Part shown: piece by piece, positions 26,647-35,892 of the stretch | Position numbering within the stretch: the first letter of the stretch is position 1 | How the letters are laid out: every line of letters begins with the position of its first letter | NCBI GenBank assembly: GCA_029552745.1 | Contig: JAKPDK010000152.1 | Location: forward strand, 124,001-188,000 | Length of the DNA: 64,000 nucleotides | Direction of reading: 5' to 3' | Origin: Candidatus Hydrogenedentota bacterium | Lineage (GTDB): Bacteria > Hydrogenedentota > Hydrogenedentia > Hydrogenedentales > SLHB01 | The notes under the pieces: generated by a model | The model's input: the letters and a program-made list of their open reading frames with translations, nothing else | The model's database searches: none | Told to the model about the DNA's origin: nothing | Made by a program: the position numbers and the translations under genes

Positions 26647-27876
26647 CTAGAAATTTTTCCCGTGTCGTGTCATCTGTCTAATCGCCCAGTCCAGCTCCGC
26701 CTGCTTTGTTGCGATTGTGTGTTCATGAGGAACTTGGGTTTCATGTCGAATCACCTTAGGACCAGCAAGCCGGTTATAGACTGCGTACACTCCCCCCGGT
26801 GGACACAAATCGTCTAGAAAACAGACCGTAAAATGTACGGGACAATCGATATACGGTGCGAAATTGCCGCAATCAATATAACGGGTTGCGTTCAAGACCC
26901 GATCATCAGCGCAAGATACTGTGCCGTCAACCATTCTTTTGAAATCGACAATCTGGGGCCAGCCGGGCGCTCGCTTTGCTAAGGGTCCCGCAAGGTCACA
27001 ATGCGTACAACAAGAACAAACCAATCCTCGCACGCAGTCGTTGAATGCACTTGCTGCAATGGCTTGCCCACCGCCTTGACTATGTCCAACAACGAATATG
27101 TTTTCACCGTCCCATTCATTAACATGAGGAACCAGAGAAACCACGGCGATTGCGCGGAGAAACATCTTAACAAAATACGACGATTCCCTGTCGTCACTTC
27201 CCCTTCTACGGTAATCCGCTAATTCTTCCCGCATGTCTTGATAAAACTTGTCATCTTTGTCATTGGGGATAGAATGTGGATTAACCGAAATCACCATAAA
27301 CCCTCTCTCCACCCATTCTAAGCCTGCAGAAAAAGAGAGTTTGTAAACACCTGCGCCGTGAAACAACACGACGGCAGGGAATGGGGGAGAGACATGAGGT
27401 TTGATAACCCACCCGTAGATGTTTCCCGCAATATCGGTTTGCATGGCGAACTTTTCGACTACTACGTTGGAAGAATGAGACAAGACTGGTTCGAGATAAA
27501 ATGAGTTCTTGTTTATTAATCGGGTTTTTTCTTTCCAGAAATCACAGAAGTCTTTTGGAGTGGACAGCGAAAACTCTATTCTTTCGGGGCTTACCCCTGC
27601 TACAGCGCGCTGTAGCGTCTGACTTTCGGGGTCCGTGACCCGGAGCTCATAGAACCCAGGGGCGTTTGGCAGCAATTTTAAACGTATGGGATTCTCTTCA
27701 CAGACAGCCACGCCTGTGTCAACTGTCTCGAAACCGTCTTTGACGAACTCATAGTGGAATCTGCAACCTGAGCTATTAGAACGAACGCAGAAATATGCGG
27801 GCTCTCCCTGTTGGTAGATGGCAGATGCGCGCTCAACACACACGACAAACTGCTTGGTGTCACGACATACATCCAT
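26647..27876 (-). CDS. acetyl-xylan-esterase-like (AXE1 family) hydrolase with N-terminal beta domain
   Basis: A 409-residue protein. Residues 1-100 look like an immunoglobulin-type beta-sandwich; residues 105-405 are an alpha/beta hydrolase of the AXE1/cephalosporin-C-deacetylase group. Nucleophile Ser266 is in GHSQGGG, the acid probably the Asp pair in CFLDDLCPP, and His in VPHEHT. The family motif VVLFHGAG is at 169-176. No signal peptide is visible, although the partner upstream is secreted. The ATG overlaps the end of the Asp-box gene by 17 bases, so the two are coupled. It probably removes acetyl groups from short acetylated sugars; substrate inferred. Confidence 0.8.
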   Translation of the reverse strand: MDVCRDTKQFVVCVERASAIYQQGEPAYFCVRSNSSGCRFHYEFVKDGFETVDTGVAVCEENPIRLKLLPNAPGFYELRVTDPESQTLQRAVAGVSPERIEFSLSTPKDFCDFWKEKTRLINKNSFYLEPVLSHSSNVVVEKFAMQTDIAGNIYGWVIKPHVSPPFPAVVLFHGAGVYKLSFSAGLEWVERGFMVISVNPHSIPNDKDDKFYQDMREELADYRRRGSDDRESSYFVKMFLRAIAVVSLVPHVNEWDGENIFVVGHSQGGGQAIAASAFNDCVRGLVCSCCTHCDLAGPLAKRAPGWPQIVDFKRMVDGTVSCADDRVLNATRYIDCGNFAPYIDCPVHFTVCFLDDLCPPGGVYAVYNRLAGPKVIRHETQVPHEHTIATKQAELDWAIRQMTRHGKNF

Positions 27877-29632
27877 GTCGACCTATGCCGTTTGTCATCA
27901 ATAAAGTCTCCCTGTTCCTCCGTACCCAAAACCCAGAAACGAAAATCACCAAAAAAACCGCACCTGAAACGGTACTTGACAAATACAGCGCGGGGACATC
28001 TGGTTCCAAGGGATTTGTACCGTGATTGTACTCGTCGAGATTAGCGATACCGTCATGATCTGGGTCTCCTAAGGGTCCATTTATTAGGTTACTTGTCCCA
28101 TTATCATTGGGGTCTAGGTTGTATCCAATTTCCCATCCGTCGGGCATACCGTCACCGTCGGAGTCAGCATTGTTCGGATCAGTGCCCGTGTCGGTTGGGT
28201 TGTTATACACACCCGTCAGCGTCTCAAACGAGTCAGGAATCCCATCCATGTCACTGTCCACCATCACGGCATAAGCGATATCAATGTCCGTTCCGACAGT
28301 GCCCTGAAGAGAGTCATCCGTGCGCCACACGGCAACCCAACGGCCGTGAAAATCTGTCCCCAATCGCGGATACCGGTCTAGACCGGCGTCAGTCGTGGCA
28401 TTCGAGTTAAGTGCCACAGGGGTTGTCCAACTTGTTCCAAAATCATAAGAGCGACTGACAAAAATATCTAGGTCATTGCCCACAAGGCCTCCCAAGGTAT
28501 CATAGGATGCCCAGACAGCGATCCACTGGCGGCCTCTGTCCGTTTTAAGACAAGGATAGCTGTCATCACCTGAATCAATGGATGCATTGATATTAAGGGG
28601 TTTGGGATTACCCCACGTTAAGGCATTGTCCCGGGAACGCGCATAAAGAATGTCGCCTTCGGTTCCTAAAGTTCCACCCAAAGAATCTGTCGAGCGCCAC
28701 GCGACAACCCAGTTTCCCTGGCCATCCGTGGCAACGGTAGGCAGGTAATCACCACCAGAATCACCCGCCGCGTTTGAGTTGACAGGCGCCACGGTGGACC
28801 ATGTCATGCCGTTATCCGACGACCTCACAAAAAGTATATCGCGGTCAGTACCGATTGTCTGATTCAGGGAGTCCGAAGATGACCATGCCACTACCCATAC
28901 TCCTGAACCGTCCGTCGCAATACAGGCTTCGCTGTCATTTCCGGAATCCGTGGCTGCATTCGCATGAACGGGACGAGGTTCTGACCAAGTACTCCCGTTA
29001 TCTGTCGAACGAGAAAAAAGGATGTCTTGATCAGTTCCGATCGTATTGCCGAGGGAGTCGTTCGAGTGCCATGTCACCACCCAAGTGCCGTGTTCATCTG
29101 TGGCGATTTGAGGTCGCACATCATTTCCGGTGTCGATGGCTGCAAAGCCATGCAACGGCTGGGTGGCGCTCCATGTATTACCATTGTCAGTAGACCGAAC
29201 AAATACTATATCGCTGTCCGTGCCAATCGTTCCCGAGAGCGTATCTTCCGATTGCCAGACAACGATCCACGTACCCTGCCGATCTGTAAGAATACGTGGG
29301 TACAAGTCTCCACGAGAGTCAGTGAATGCGTTGGAGTTGAGTAGTTGTGGATCAGACCATGAATTACAGTTGTCAACAGATTCCGAGATGAATATGTCAT
29401 AGTCTGTACCAATGTCCAATCCCAATGTGTTATCAGAGTACCAGACTGCAATCCATTTGCCGTTTCCATCCGTCCCAATATCCGGGTCCCAGTCAAAACC
29501 TGTGTCTGAAGAGGCATTTGTATTTAGTACTTGGATGGGAGAGAAACCTGACTGTGCTTCTGAACGAAGAAACGGAAAGGCGACCAAGGCAAAAAAATAG
29601 AAAAAAAAGAAAGTCATTTTACTCTTTCTCAT
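27860..29632 (-). CDS. secreted sialidase-like Asp-box protein with calcium repeats and C-terminal anchor
   Basis: A 590-residue exported protein. ATG 29632 has GGGGAG seven bases upstream; a signal peptide ends near SEAQ. The body is a beta-propeller with at least six Asp-box repeats of the form S-x-D-x-G-x-T-W, for example RSTDNGNTW, RSTDNGSTW and RSSDNGMTW, alternating with GTDxDI segments. Then come thrombospondin-3/EF-hand-like repeats (DSDMDGIPD, DSDGDGMPD, DPDHDGIAN), and finally one hydrophobic helix with a basic end (VRRNRE) that may be a sorting anchor. The Arg triad needed for sialidase catalysis was not identified, so glycan binding is as likely as cleavage. Confidence 0.85.
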   Translation of the reverse strand: MRKSKMTFFFFYFFALVAFPFLRSEAQSGFSPIQVLNTNASSDTGFDWDPDIGTDGNGKWIAVWYSDNTLGLDIGTDYDIFISESVDNCNSWSDPQLLNSNAFTDSRGDLYPRILTDRQGTWIVVWQSEDTLSGTIGTDSDIVFVRSTDNGNTWSATQPLHGFAAIDTGNDVRPQIATDEHGTWVVTWHSNDSLGNTIGTDQDILFSRSTDNGSTWSEPRPVHANAATDSGNDSEACIATDGSGVWVVAWSSSDSLNQTIGTDRDILFVRSSDNGMTWSTVAPVNSNAAGDSGGDYLPTVATDGQGNWVVAWRSTDSLGGTLGTEGDILYARSRDNALTWGNPKPLNINASIDSGDDSYPCLKTDRGRQWIAVWASYDTLGGLVGNDLDIFVSRSYDFGTSWTTPVALNSNATTDAGLDRYPRLGTDFHGRWVAVWRTDDSLQGTVGTDIDIAYAVMVDSDMDGIPDSFETLTGVYNNPTDTGTDPNNADSDGDGMPDGWEIGYNLDPNDNGTSNLINGPLGDPDHDGIANLDEYNHGTNPLEPDVPALYLSSTVSGAVFLVIFVSGFWVRRNRETLLMTNGIGRHGCMS

Positions 29633-29721
29633 TACAGTGCTCCCCGGAATATGGTTCACTTTGTTTCTTTTATTGTATGCAAGGCATAAACAATCAGTCT
29701 ATTAACTGGTCGGCAGCGCCT

Positions 29722-30666
29722 CTATTTCTTCCCCTCCGAGGTTCCCACCGGATTTCCTATTTCCGGACTACTTGGAGAAGAGACGGTATCGTCGATCGCT
29801 CCGGCAAAAATCCAACATCTGATGACGTGCAAGTCATTTTCTGAAAGCGCAGGACCGCCTTTAGGCATGCGCGGTAATAATTCGCCACGGACATAGCGCA
29901 CGATTGAACTTTCGTCCGGCTTGCCTGGCACAATTCCCGGGCCTGATTTCCTACCCGATAACTTCATCGAAGCAACTGACGTGAGGGAAATGCCACCTTT
30001 GGGAGAATCATTCCCATGACAATCCACACAAAACCTTTCAAACAATGGCTTGATGTCACGCTTGTAGCTCACTTCCTGTGCAGCCTTTGGATCGATTTCG
30101 CGTAGCGGGATAAGGGCGTCATTTGTGGGAGAAGTCCCTGGGGACTCTTGAATGATGTTTGGCGGATGAGTTTCTTTTTCCTGTTTGGCGATACTTGGGG
30201 TACCAACGCCATACTTATAGACCAGCATTCCCCCGAAATGGGCGGTGGTCGCTACCCAGCCACCAAGGGCAATACTTCCCAACATAGCCAATATCATGAT
30301 GATTACCCGGAAAAGTTTTATTTTGATAAACCCCAAGAGGATCAAGATCGTTATACCCAGCCCAAACATCCAAACTTTTTCCGCCATTTCTTCATGGCGA
30401 TGTAACGTTGCGGACACATCGGGAGCCACGTTGGACGGAACATGTTCTGCTGCCTGAAACCCAGCGCGCGCCGCTAAAAAACCACTCACTGTCAGCAGTG
30501 CGTAGCAGGCAAAAGCCATCCAGAGTAATGTATTCTTCTCCGTAGAGGATACCGCAGCAACATACAACAAGGGTATACCCAGAAGCGCAAGCACGATAGG
30601 AAAATGGACACTTGCTGCGTGGAGAAGTTGGGGTTTCATCAATTCTTGAAGCTCGAATGTTCCCAT
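29722..30666 (-). CDS. membrane protein DUF2231 fused to planctomycete-type cytochrome c (PSCyt1)
   Basis: A 314-residue protein. The N-terminal part (about 10-155) is a DUF2231-like four-helix membrane domain with HFPIVLALLG and several His that could bind heme b. The C-terminal part (about 200-295) is a PSCyt1 cytochrome c domain: heme motif CVDCH (213-217), GNDSPKGG, GPGIVPGKPDESSIV and RMPKGG with a possible Met ligand, then ENDLHVIRCWIFAGA. ATG 30666 is preferred to GTG 30675 (AAAGG eight bases before). It probably transfers electrons at the inner membrane; the partner is unknown. Confidence 0.85.
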   Translation of the reverse strand: MGTFELQELMKPQLLHAASVHFPIVLALLGIPLLYVAAVSSTEKNTLLWMAFACYALLTVSGFLAARAGFQAAEHVPSNVAPDVSATLHRHEEMAEKVWMFGLGITILILLGFIKIKLFRVIIMILAMLGSIALGGWVATTAHFGGMLVYKYGVGTPSIAKQEKETHPPNIIQESPGTSPTNDALIPLREIDPKAAQEVSYKRDIKPLFERFCVDCHGNDSPKGGISLTSVASMKLSGRKSGPGIVPGKPDESSIVRYVRGELLPRMPKGGPALSENDLHVIRCWIFAGAIDDTVSSPSSPEIGNPVGTSEGKK

Positions 30667-30892
30667 ATAAAGCACCTTTCTCGGCTAGCGCTGATGTTTG
30701 CGCCTTACCCGGTTGTTCTTACAACAAATTATCACGGACACAACAACGTTTCAATCTGCCTCTAGATTCATTTCGCCTGGTAAGAAATAGAATCGGGTAA
30801 AACCTACGAAAAACGGTAGAGTTGTAAATTACTGCGCGACAAGCGGCAAGGTGTATTATAGTAGTCGCTGATAGGCAGACAAACAGTAAACG

Positions 30893-32392
30893 TTGGGTGA
30901 TGTGATTCATGCGGAGAATACACGTCCTGTGACCAATACCGAGCTCCCAAAACATTTGGGTCGTTACGAAATAGTTCGCGAACTGGGCAAGGGCGCGATG
31001 GGAATCGTTTACGAGGGTGTTGACCCGAACATTGGCCGTCGGGTTGCCATCAAGACTGCTCGCCGTGACGTGCTTCAGGAAGAAAGCACGGCGAACGAAA
31101 TGATGGAACGGTTTCTGCGCGAAGCTCGCGCTGCTGGCGTTCTGAACCACCCGAACATCGTGACCGTCTATGATGCGGACGAAGAAAACGGCATTGCCTA
31201 CATTGCCATGGAATACATTTGTGGTTCGGAACTTCGCAAACTGTTACAGGGAGGGAAAAGATTTAGCCCCGAGGAAACTGTCGAACTCGTCGCGGCGCTT
31301 TGTCAGGCGTTAGACCATGCGCATGCCCACGGTATAGTACATCGTGACATAAAGCCCGCAAACATCATGGTGTTGGAAGACGGTTCCATCAAGGTCACAG
31401 ATTTTGGCATAGCTCGTATTAGCGGCTCTAACCTCACGAGGGATGGGTCTCTCATTGGAACACCGTATTACATGAGTCCAGAGCAGTTTATGGGACATAA
31501 AGTGGATGGCCGAGCCGACCTTTTTGCCGCTGGGGTCATTGCATATGAACTCTTAACCGGTGAGAAACCTTTTGGTGGGGAAACGCTGGGCGCTGTCATG
31601 CATAGCGTTCTAAAGACGGAGCCCATACCCCCTCGGGAACTCAATTTTTCCATTCCAGTGGCTCTCGAGCAAGTGGTTTTGAAGGCATTAAGTAAGGATC
31701 CCAATCGCAGATATCAGACCGGTAAATTTATGGCCGCTGCGCTGAAAGAAGCCTTGAAAGAGAACCCTGACTTACGTGTCCTAGATATCGATGTCCAGTC
31801 TAAGACATCTGCCACCAGTGATTCAGCTCCCACTCTAGTTCAAGCCACACCGGATGTGCAGTCAACGGTGACATTAGTTCCGCCGCCGAAAAGCCAGCGA
31901 TCTCCTGCGGCAGGCATAGAAACGATTTCTTCGGCTCACATACACTTGCAGAAAATGAAACAGTCCCGAAAGGTCTTTGTTCTTTTGAGTGTTGTGGTCG
32001 CTATCGTTTTCGTTATGTTCCTAGCCTGGTGGGCGAAGCAATTCGGGCTGAAACAAACTACAACGCCACCTTGCTGGAGCGCGGTAGAATTTGAAGTATT
32101 TGCCCATCGATTCGATAATACAGGAAATGAGCAAGTTGTCCCTGTTGAAACGCCCACGCGCGTAGAGATCTTTGGGACAACGAACGGTGCGGAAGAAAAA
32201 ATCACCGAGGGCATGGTGGGAAATGGAAATTTTCTAATAAGTTTCCCAAAAGGTAAGTGGCCTAGGCGGTTTCGCTACGTGGCTCACAATGATGGGTTTC
32301 AAGCGGTCGCTGAAGGTGAGTCCGTAGGGGAGCCGGAACACAATGGAGCTGTGTACCTGAAAATGCCGGTACATTTTTATTTGACTGAGTAA
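30893..32392 (+). CDS. membrane-anchored Ser/Thr protein kinase (PknB/Hanks type)
   Basis: A protein of about 499 residues (numbering from TTG 30893; GTG 30902 is an alternative and neither has a good ribosome site). The kinase domain spans 24-290: LGKGAMGIVY (31-40), VAIK Lys54, HRDIKPAN (150-157), DFG (170-172) and GTPYYMSPEQ (189-198), all intact. After a Pro/Ser/Thr-rich linker comes one membrane helix (361-380) and about 110 residues outside, without PASTA repeats. It would phosphorylate cytoplasmic proteins in response to something sensed in the periplasm. The secreted protein gene 74 bases downstream is a candidate partner. Confidence 0.92.
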   Translation: MGDVIHAENTRPVTNTELPKHLGRYEIVRELGKGAMGIVYEGVDPNIGRRVAIKTARRDVLQEESTANEMMERFLREARAAGVLNHPNIVTVYDADEENGIAYIAMEYICGSELRKLLQGGKRFSPEETVELVAALCQALDHAHAHGIVHRDIKPANIMVLEDGSIKVTDFGIARISGSNLTRDGSLIGTPYYMSPEQFMGHKVDGRADLFAAGVIAYELLTGEKPFGGETLGAVMHSVLKTEPIPPRELNFSIPVALEQVVLKALSKDPNRRYQTGKFMAAALKEALKENPDLRVLDIDVQSKTSATSDSAPTLVQATPDVQSTVTLVPPPKSQRSPAAGIETISSAHIHLQKMKQSRKVFVLLSVVVAIVFVMFLAWWAKQFGLKQTTTPPCWSAVEFEVFAHRFDNTGNEQVVPVETPTRVEIFGTTNGAEEKITEGMVGNGNFLISFPKGKWPRRFRYVAHNDGFQAVAEGESVGEPEHNGAVYLKMPVHFYLTE

Positions 32393-32420
32393 TTTACCTA
32401 GAGAAAATTCGTGTTATAAT
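32393..32420 (+). promoter_or_regulatory. promoter for the Trx-fold/TPR protein gene
   Basis: TTTACC (32393-32398), 16-base spacer, perfect TATAAT (32415-32420), starting just after the kinase stop. The downstream gene can therefore be transcribed independently of the kinase. Confidence 0.5.
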
Positions 32421-32465
32421 AATGCATTAAGCTAACCAACATGAGAATAAAGGGGGTTATGAACC

Positions 32466-34430
32466 ATGAAAAAGTTTCTGAAAAAATGGCTCGCGATTAT
32501 CCTGCTAGGAATTTGCTGTGGTCTGCCTCTTTTTGCCAACGCTCAACTTCAGCGCGGGGCAAAAGCACCGACGTTTAAAGCGCACGACATTCAAGGGCGG
32601 GAAGTCGACCTTGAAAAACTGCTAGGGAATGACTTGGTGATATTGTTTTTCTTTTCTCGAAACAGCGGTCAAGACCTGGCGGCAAAACTTAAAGAGATCC
32701 ATAGAACTCGGCAGGAAAAGTTACCCATTGTTGCAGTGGGGCTAAAAGAAGATGAAGACGCATTGAGGCAATTCGCCAACGAATTGCAGATTAGCTACTA
32801 CATTCTAAAAGACTCTCCCGAAGTGAGTGCGGATTCACGATATGGCCCATTTCGTGTCTTGCCTATGACTTTCTTCGTTATCAGCGACGGCACGGTTTTG
32901 AACGTAATCGAAGGAGGCGGGGGAGGACAAGCCGCCGTTATCGCCAAAGTTGCCGAGGCTGTATTGCAACGAGCACGAGCAGCAGCCGACAAAGACTCAC
33001 GTGTGGCCTACGCCCAGGAGGCCCATTCCGTTGCTCAGCAAGCGGTACAGTTAGGTCTGGACGAAAAGAACGCATACACACTTTCGGGATATGCACAAGC
33101 AGAAATGGGGAATTTTGAGGCTGCCCGTGAGGACTTCGAACGTGCCAACGATGTAGAAGGGTTAGCATTTCTTGCGTTGAAACAGGGCGAATATGAGAAA
33201 GCAATTGAACTTGCTGAAAAGGCCGGAGCGGATGCAGGCTACGCGCAAACAATTAAAGCGGAAGCCTACATAAGGCTGGGAAAGCAAGACGAAGCGTTGC
33301 AAATTTTGCAGGCGGCCGTCACCAAACCGGCTTCGGAGTGGCAGGTCTCTGAGGCATACACGCATCTGGGCAGGTTGAAACAGTTACGCGGCGAAGTGGA
33401 TGGTGCTTTGGCAGCCTACGACAACGCTCAAGTTTTAAACGCTTTGAATGTGAGCGCCTTGACAAATCAAAGTGAGACCTTGCGCCAACAAGGACAGTTG
33501 GAGAAGGCGGCACAGGTGTTGCAAACGGCAAAAGCTCGAAGAGTGGATGATTCATTAGCCAAGGTGATGTTGGAACAGATCTCTCGGGACCTGGAGGCTA
33601 CCCGTGATCTTAAAAAGCGAGAAGCACTTCAAAAGCAAGTTCAAGAACTTGTAGAGCGTTTCAAGAAACAGAAAGAATCAGCCGATGCAGCAACAACAGA
33701 TACGTGGACTTCCCGAGGGATAATTCTAGCATTTTTGCCAGGCAAGACAACCCCAGGAGCTTATGTAGAACGAGCGGGAATAGAGGTGGCGTTGGCGCGA
33801 GCAATTGAAGATAAACTAGCTGAGGAACCGCGGATTAAAATCGTCGACCGAGAAATGATAGAGTCTGTCTTGGACGAATTAAATTTGGGAAGCTCCGAAC
33901 TTACAGATCCAGCGACCCGTTTAAGACTCGGGAAATTATTCGCTGCGAATGTTTTGGCTTTCCTCGATTTTGCACCTGCCGGAAAAGACGTGGCTGCATT
34001 CGTACGCTTGGTGGACACCGAGACTACCACATTGAAAGCACAGGTCTCGGAGAAGGTTGCGTCGGACGCTGACATCCTTGCGCTCGCCGACGAAATGGCT
34101 GCTGAACTGGTTAGGCGTTTAGACGAGGGCTACCTTTTGCAGGGTTTGGTTGCTGATGTAAACGCTCAGGGGATTCTAATTAATCTAGGTTCCAACCAAG
34201 GCGTTGAAGTAGGGAAAGTATTCGCAGTACTGCAGGACGAAAACCCCATCAAGGTCGGTGGCAAGGTTTTGCCGCGGACGCCGATACCTATCGCATTGGT
34301 CGAAGTTATCTCTGTCGAGGACGAATTGTCCACGTGCCGAGTTGTTCCCAATTCCATGCGTGGTGATGTAAAACTTGTAAAGGAAATGAAGGTCAAAGAA
34401 ATGCCACGTAGTCAAAAATCGGCCAAATAG
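32466..34430 (+). CDS. secreted thioredoxin-fold/TPR/CsgG-like protein lacking redox cysteines
   Basis: A 654-residue exported protein (signal peptide 1-26, cleavage near ANA). Residues 28-165 are an AhpC/TlpA-type thioredoxin fold with cis-Pro133 in VLPMTFFV. The position where the active CxxC should lie reads FFFSRNSGQDL (62-72), so redox catalysis is lost. Residues 175-390 are TPR-like helical repeats (AYTLSGYAQAEMGNFEAA and similar), with a charged coiled-coil at 370-405. Residues about 415-545 resemble CsgG/FlgO-type domains (IKIVDREMIESVLDELNLG, then KLFAANVLAFLDFA). A C-terminal beta domain follows (VADVNAQGILINLGSNQGVEVG). It looks like a periplasmic scaffold; function unknown. Confidence 0.8.
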   Translation: MKKFLKKWLAIILLGICCGLPLFANAQLQRGAKAPTFKAHDIQGREVDLEKLLGNDLVILFFFSRNSGQDLAAKLKEIHRTRQEKLPIVAVGLKEDEDALRQFANELQISYYILKDSPEVSADSRYGPFRVLPMTFFVISDGTVLNVIEGGGGGQAAVIAKVAEAVLQRARAAADKDSRVAYAQEAHSVAQQAVQLGLDEKNAYTLSGYAQAEMGNFEAAREDFERANDVEGLAFLALKQGEYEKAIELAEKAGADAGYAQTIKAEAYIRLGKQDEALQILQAAVTKPASEWQVSEAYTHLGRLKQLRGEVDGALAAYDNAQVLNALNVSALTNQSETLRQQGQLEKAAQVLQTAKARRVDDSLAKVMLEQISRDLEATRDLKKREALQKQVQELVERFKKQKESADAATTDTWTSRGIILAFLPGKTTPGAYVERAGIEVALARAIEDKLAEEPRIKIVDREMIESVLDELNLGSSELTDPATRLRLGKLFAANVLAFLDFAPAGKDVAAFVRLVDTETTTLKAQVSEKVASDADILALADEMAAELVRRLDEGYLLQGLVADVNAQGILINLGSNQGVEVGKVFAVLQDENPIKVGGKVLPRTPIPIALVEVISVEDELSTCRVVPNSMRGDVKLVKEMKVKEMPRSQKSAK

Positions 34431-34442
34431 GGCTATATAGCC
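34431..34442. other. perfect 12-base palindrome between convergent genes
   Basis: GGCTATATAGCC begins immediately after the stop codon of the Trx-fold/TPR gene. The following GC-rich CGGG-ACAG-CCCG forms a second short hairpin. The stretch may act as a weak bidirectional terminator, but no T tract follows. Confidence 0.35.
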
Positions 34443-34465
34443 GACAACGCGCGCGGGACAGCCCG

Positions 34466-35806
34466 TTAGGGAACGTTTTGACTAGAAAGGTTCTGGACAA
34501 GTTTGACCAACTTAACAACGCCATCTTTTTCTTCGAGAAAACCTTCTTGTGTTGAAGCTCCTGGATAGCGTTCCAGGCGGGCACCGGATTGGATGGAATG
34601 TAAGGGGGTACCTTCCAAAACAGCTGTACCAGACACTTGATAGGTGTCGAGAGGCAATGACTTGATGAAAGCAAGTGTGTCAAACATCTGTTCGCGAGTT
34701 TCACCAGGCAGACCAATTGTGAACGTCCCGTGAACTGTTAAACCAAGGCGTTTCAATTCAAAGACAACTTCTCTTGCTTTTTCTAGATTGAGATTTTTGT
34801 TAACGATAGTGTCTATGACGGTCTGATTACCGCTCTCAAAACCGATTTTTACGCCGAAACACCCGCTGTCTCTCATTTCTTTCCATGTATCCAACGATAT
34901 CGTGTCTGCACGACACATCGCGGCCCATGGGACTTTGATGCGTCGCATAACATCGCATATCCCTAACACATGTTTATCGGTCAGATTAAACGTGTCGTCA
35001 TCAAAATAGACCGTTTTGAAATGATATCTGTCCACTAATTCACGAAGGTGGTTTTCGACATACTCTGGTCTATAAAAACGTACGCGCCTCTTCCCATGAC
35101 CGTCAGGGTCATTACCCGTCATCGTAGCCGGCCAAACGCAAAAAATACACTTATAAGGACACCCTCTCGATGTCCACATTTGAAGCTGAGGTTTTCTTTG
35201 ACCAAGAGGATTGCCATCCCAATAACGCTTGGCATACAAAGCATCCAAGAAAAACGGGGGAGCCGCGTTCATCTCTTCTGAAGACAAAAAATCGAAATCC
35301 ACTAGCCCTGTTTCGCCCTCCAGGACGCGTACACTACCCTTCTCGTATTCCCCTTTGATACACGCATGTACAGGCAAGCTTGATAATATTTCTTCACCTT
35401 TGGCAATCGTGATAGGACCAGTTATAACAATCTTGGATTGCGGAGCAATTTCATGGATCTGTCTTATGATCTCTTTATCATGCTCCCAACTGGGCGAGGA
35501 TGACTCAAGAAAAATAAAGTCAAATTTTTCGTACGCAACATACGTGAAAAACTTCTCGTACGACTCGCGCAACGCTATGCTGTCTCTGAAAAAAACCTCT
35601 GCGCCTGTCTTTTCGCGAACATAGGTCGCTGCGAATCCCTGAAAAAATGGGTAAGGCAAGTAATCGCCAAAGACATACCTTCCGGGAGAACTGAGGACTG
35701 TCTGAATAAAGGGCCACCGCGAACCCGCGCGCACGCCGGAAATCCACAGGCCTTCCGCACTTTTACCGATCCACCATGGTGGGTTACTAAATAGTACTTT
35801 TGTCAT
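34466..35806 (-). CDS. B12-binding-domain radical SAM protein
   Basis: A 446-residue protein. Residues 1-165 form a Rossmann-like cobalamin-binding-type domain (VLFSNPPWW, then FDFIFLESSSPSWEHD and KIVITGP), without an obvious DxHxxG base-off His. Residues 205-420 are a radical SAM barrel with C216-x3-C220-x2-C223 (CPYKCIFC), and GFESGNQTVID and TFTIGLPGETREQM as later SAM-site motifs. Enzymes of this kind methylate or rearrange unactivated carbons in lipids, tetrapyrroles or phosphonates. It lies 86 bases downstream of smc on the same strand, but this looks coincidental. Substrate unknown. Confidence 0.87.
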   Translation of the reverse strand: MTKVLFSNPPWWIGKSAEGLWISGVRAGSRWPFIQTVLSSPGRYVFGDYLPYPFFQGFAATYVREKTGAEVFFRDSIALRESYEKFFTYVAYEKFDFIFLESSSPSWEHDKEIIRQIHEIAPQSKIVITGPITIAKGEEILSSLPVHACIKGEYEKGSVRVLEGETGLVDFDFLSSEEMNAAPPFFLDALYAKRYWDGNPLGQRKPQLQMWTSRGCPYKCIFCVWPATMTGNDPDGHGKRRVRFYRPEYVENHLRELVDRYHFKTVYFDDDTFNLTDKHVLGICDVMRRIKVPWAAMCRADTISLDTWKEMRDSGCFGVKIGFESGNQTVIDTIVNKNLNLEKAREVVFELKRLGLTVHGTFTIGLPGETREQMFDTLAFIKSLPLDTYQVSGTAVLEGTPLHSIQSGARLERYPGASTQEGFLEEKDGVVKLVKLVQNLSSQNVP

Positions 35807-35892
35807 AGTAAAGTACAGTACCTCGCCTTATTTATCGACAAGAGCATGCCTGGACTTTAGTTTATCGGAATTCAAGCTTTCCTGAGATGGCG

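Noticed and set aside
27860-29632. Possible DNA repeat array or CRISPR-like structure
   Set aside because: The regular pattern is the Asp-box protein repeat; DNA units vary in sequence and length, and no identical repeats with unique spacers are present anywhere in the window.
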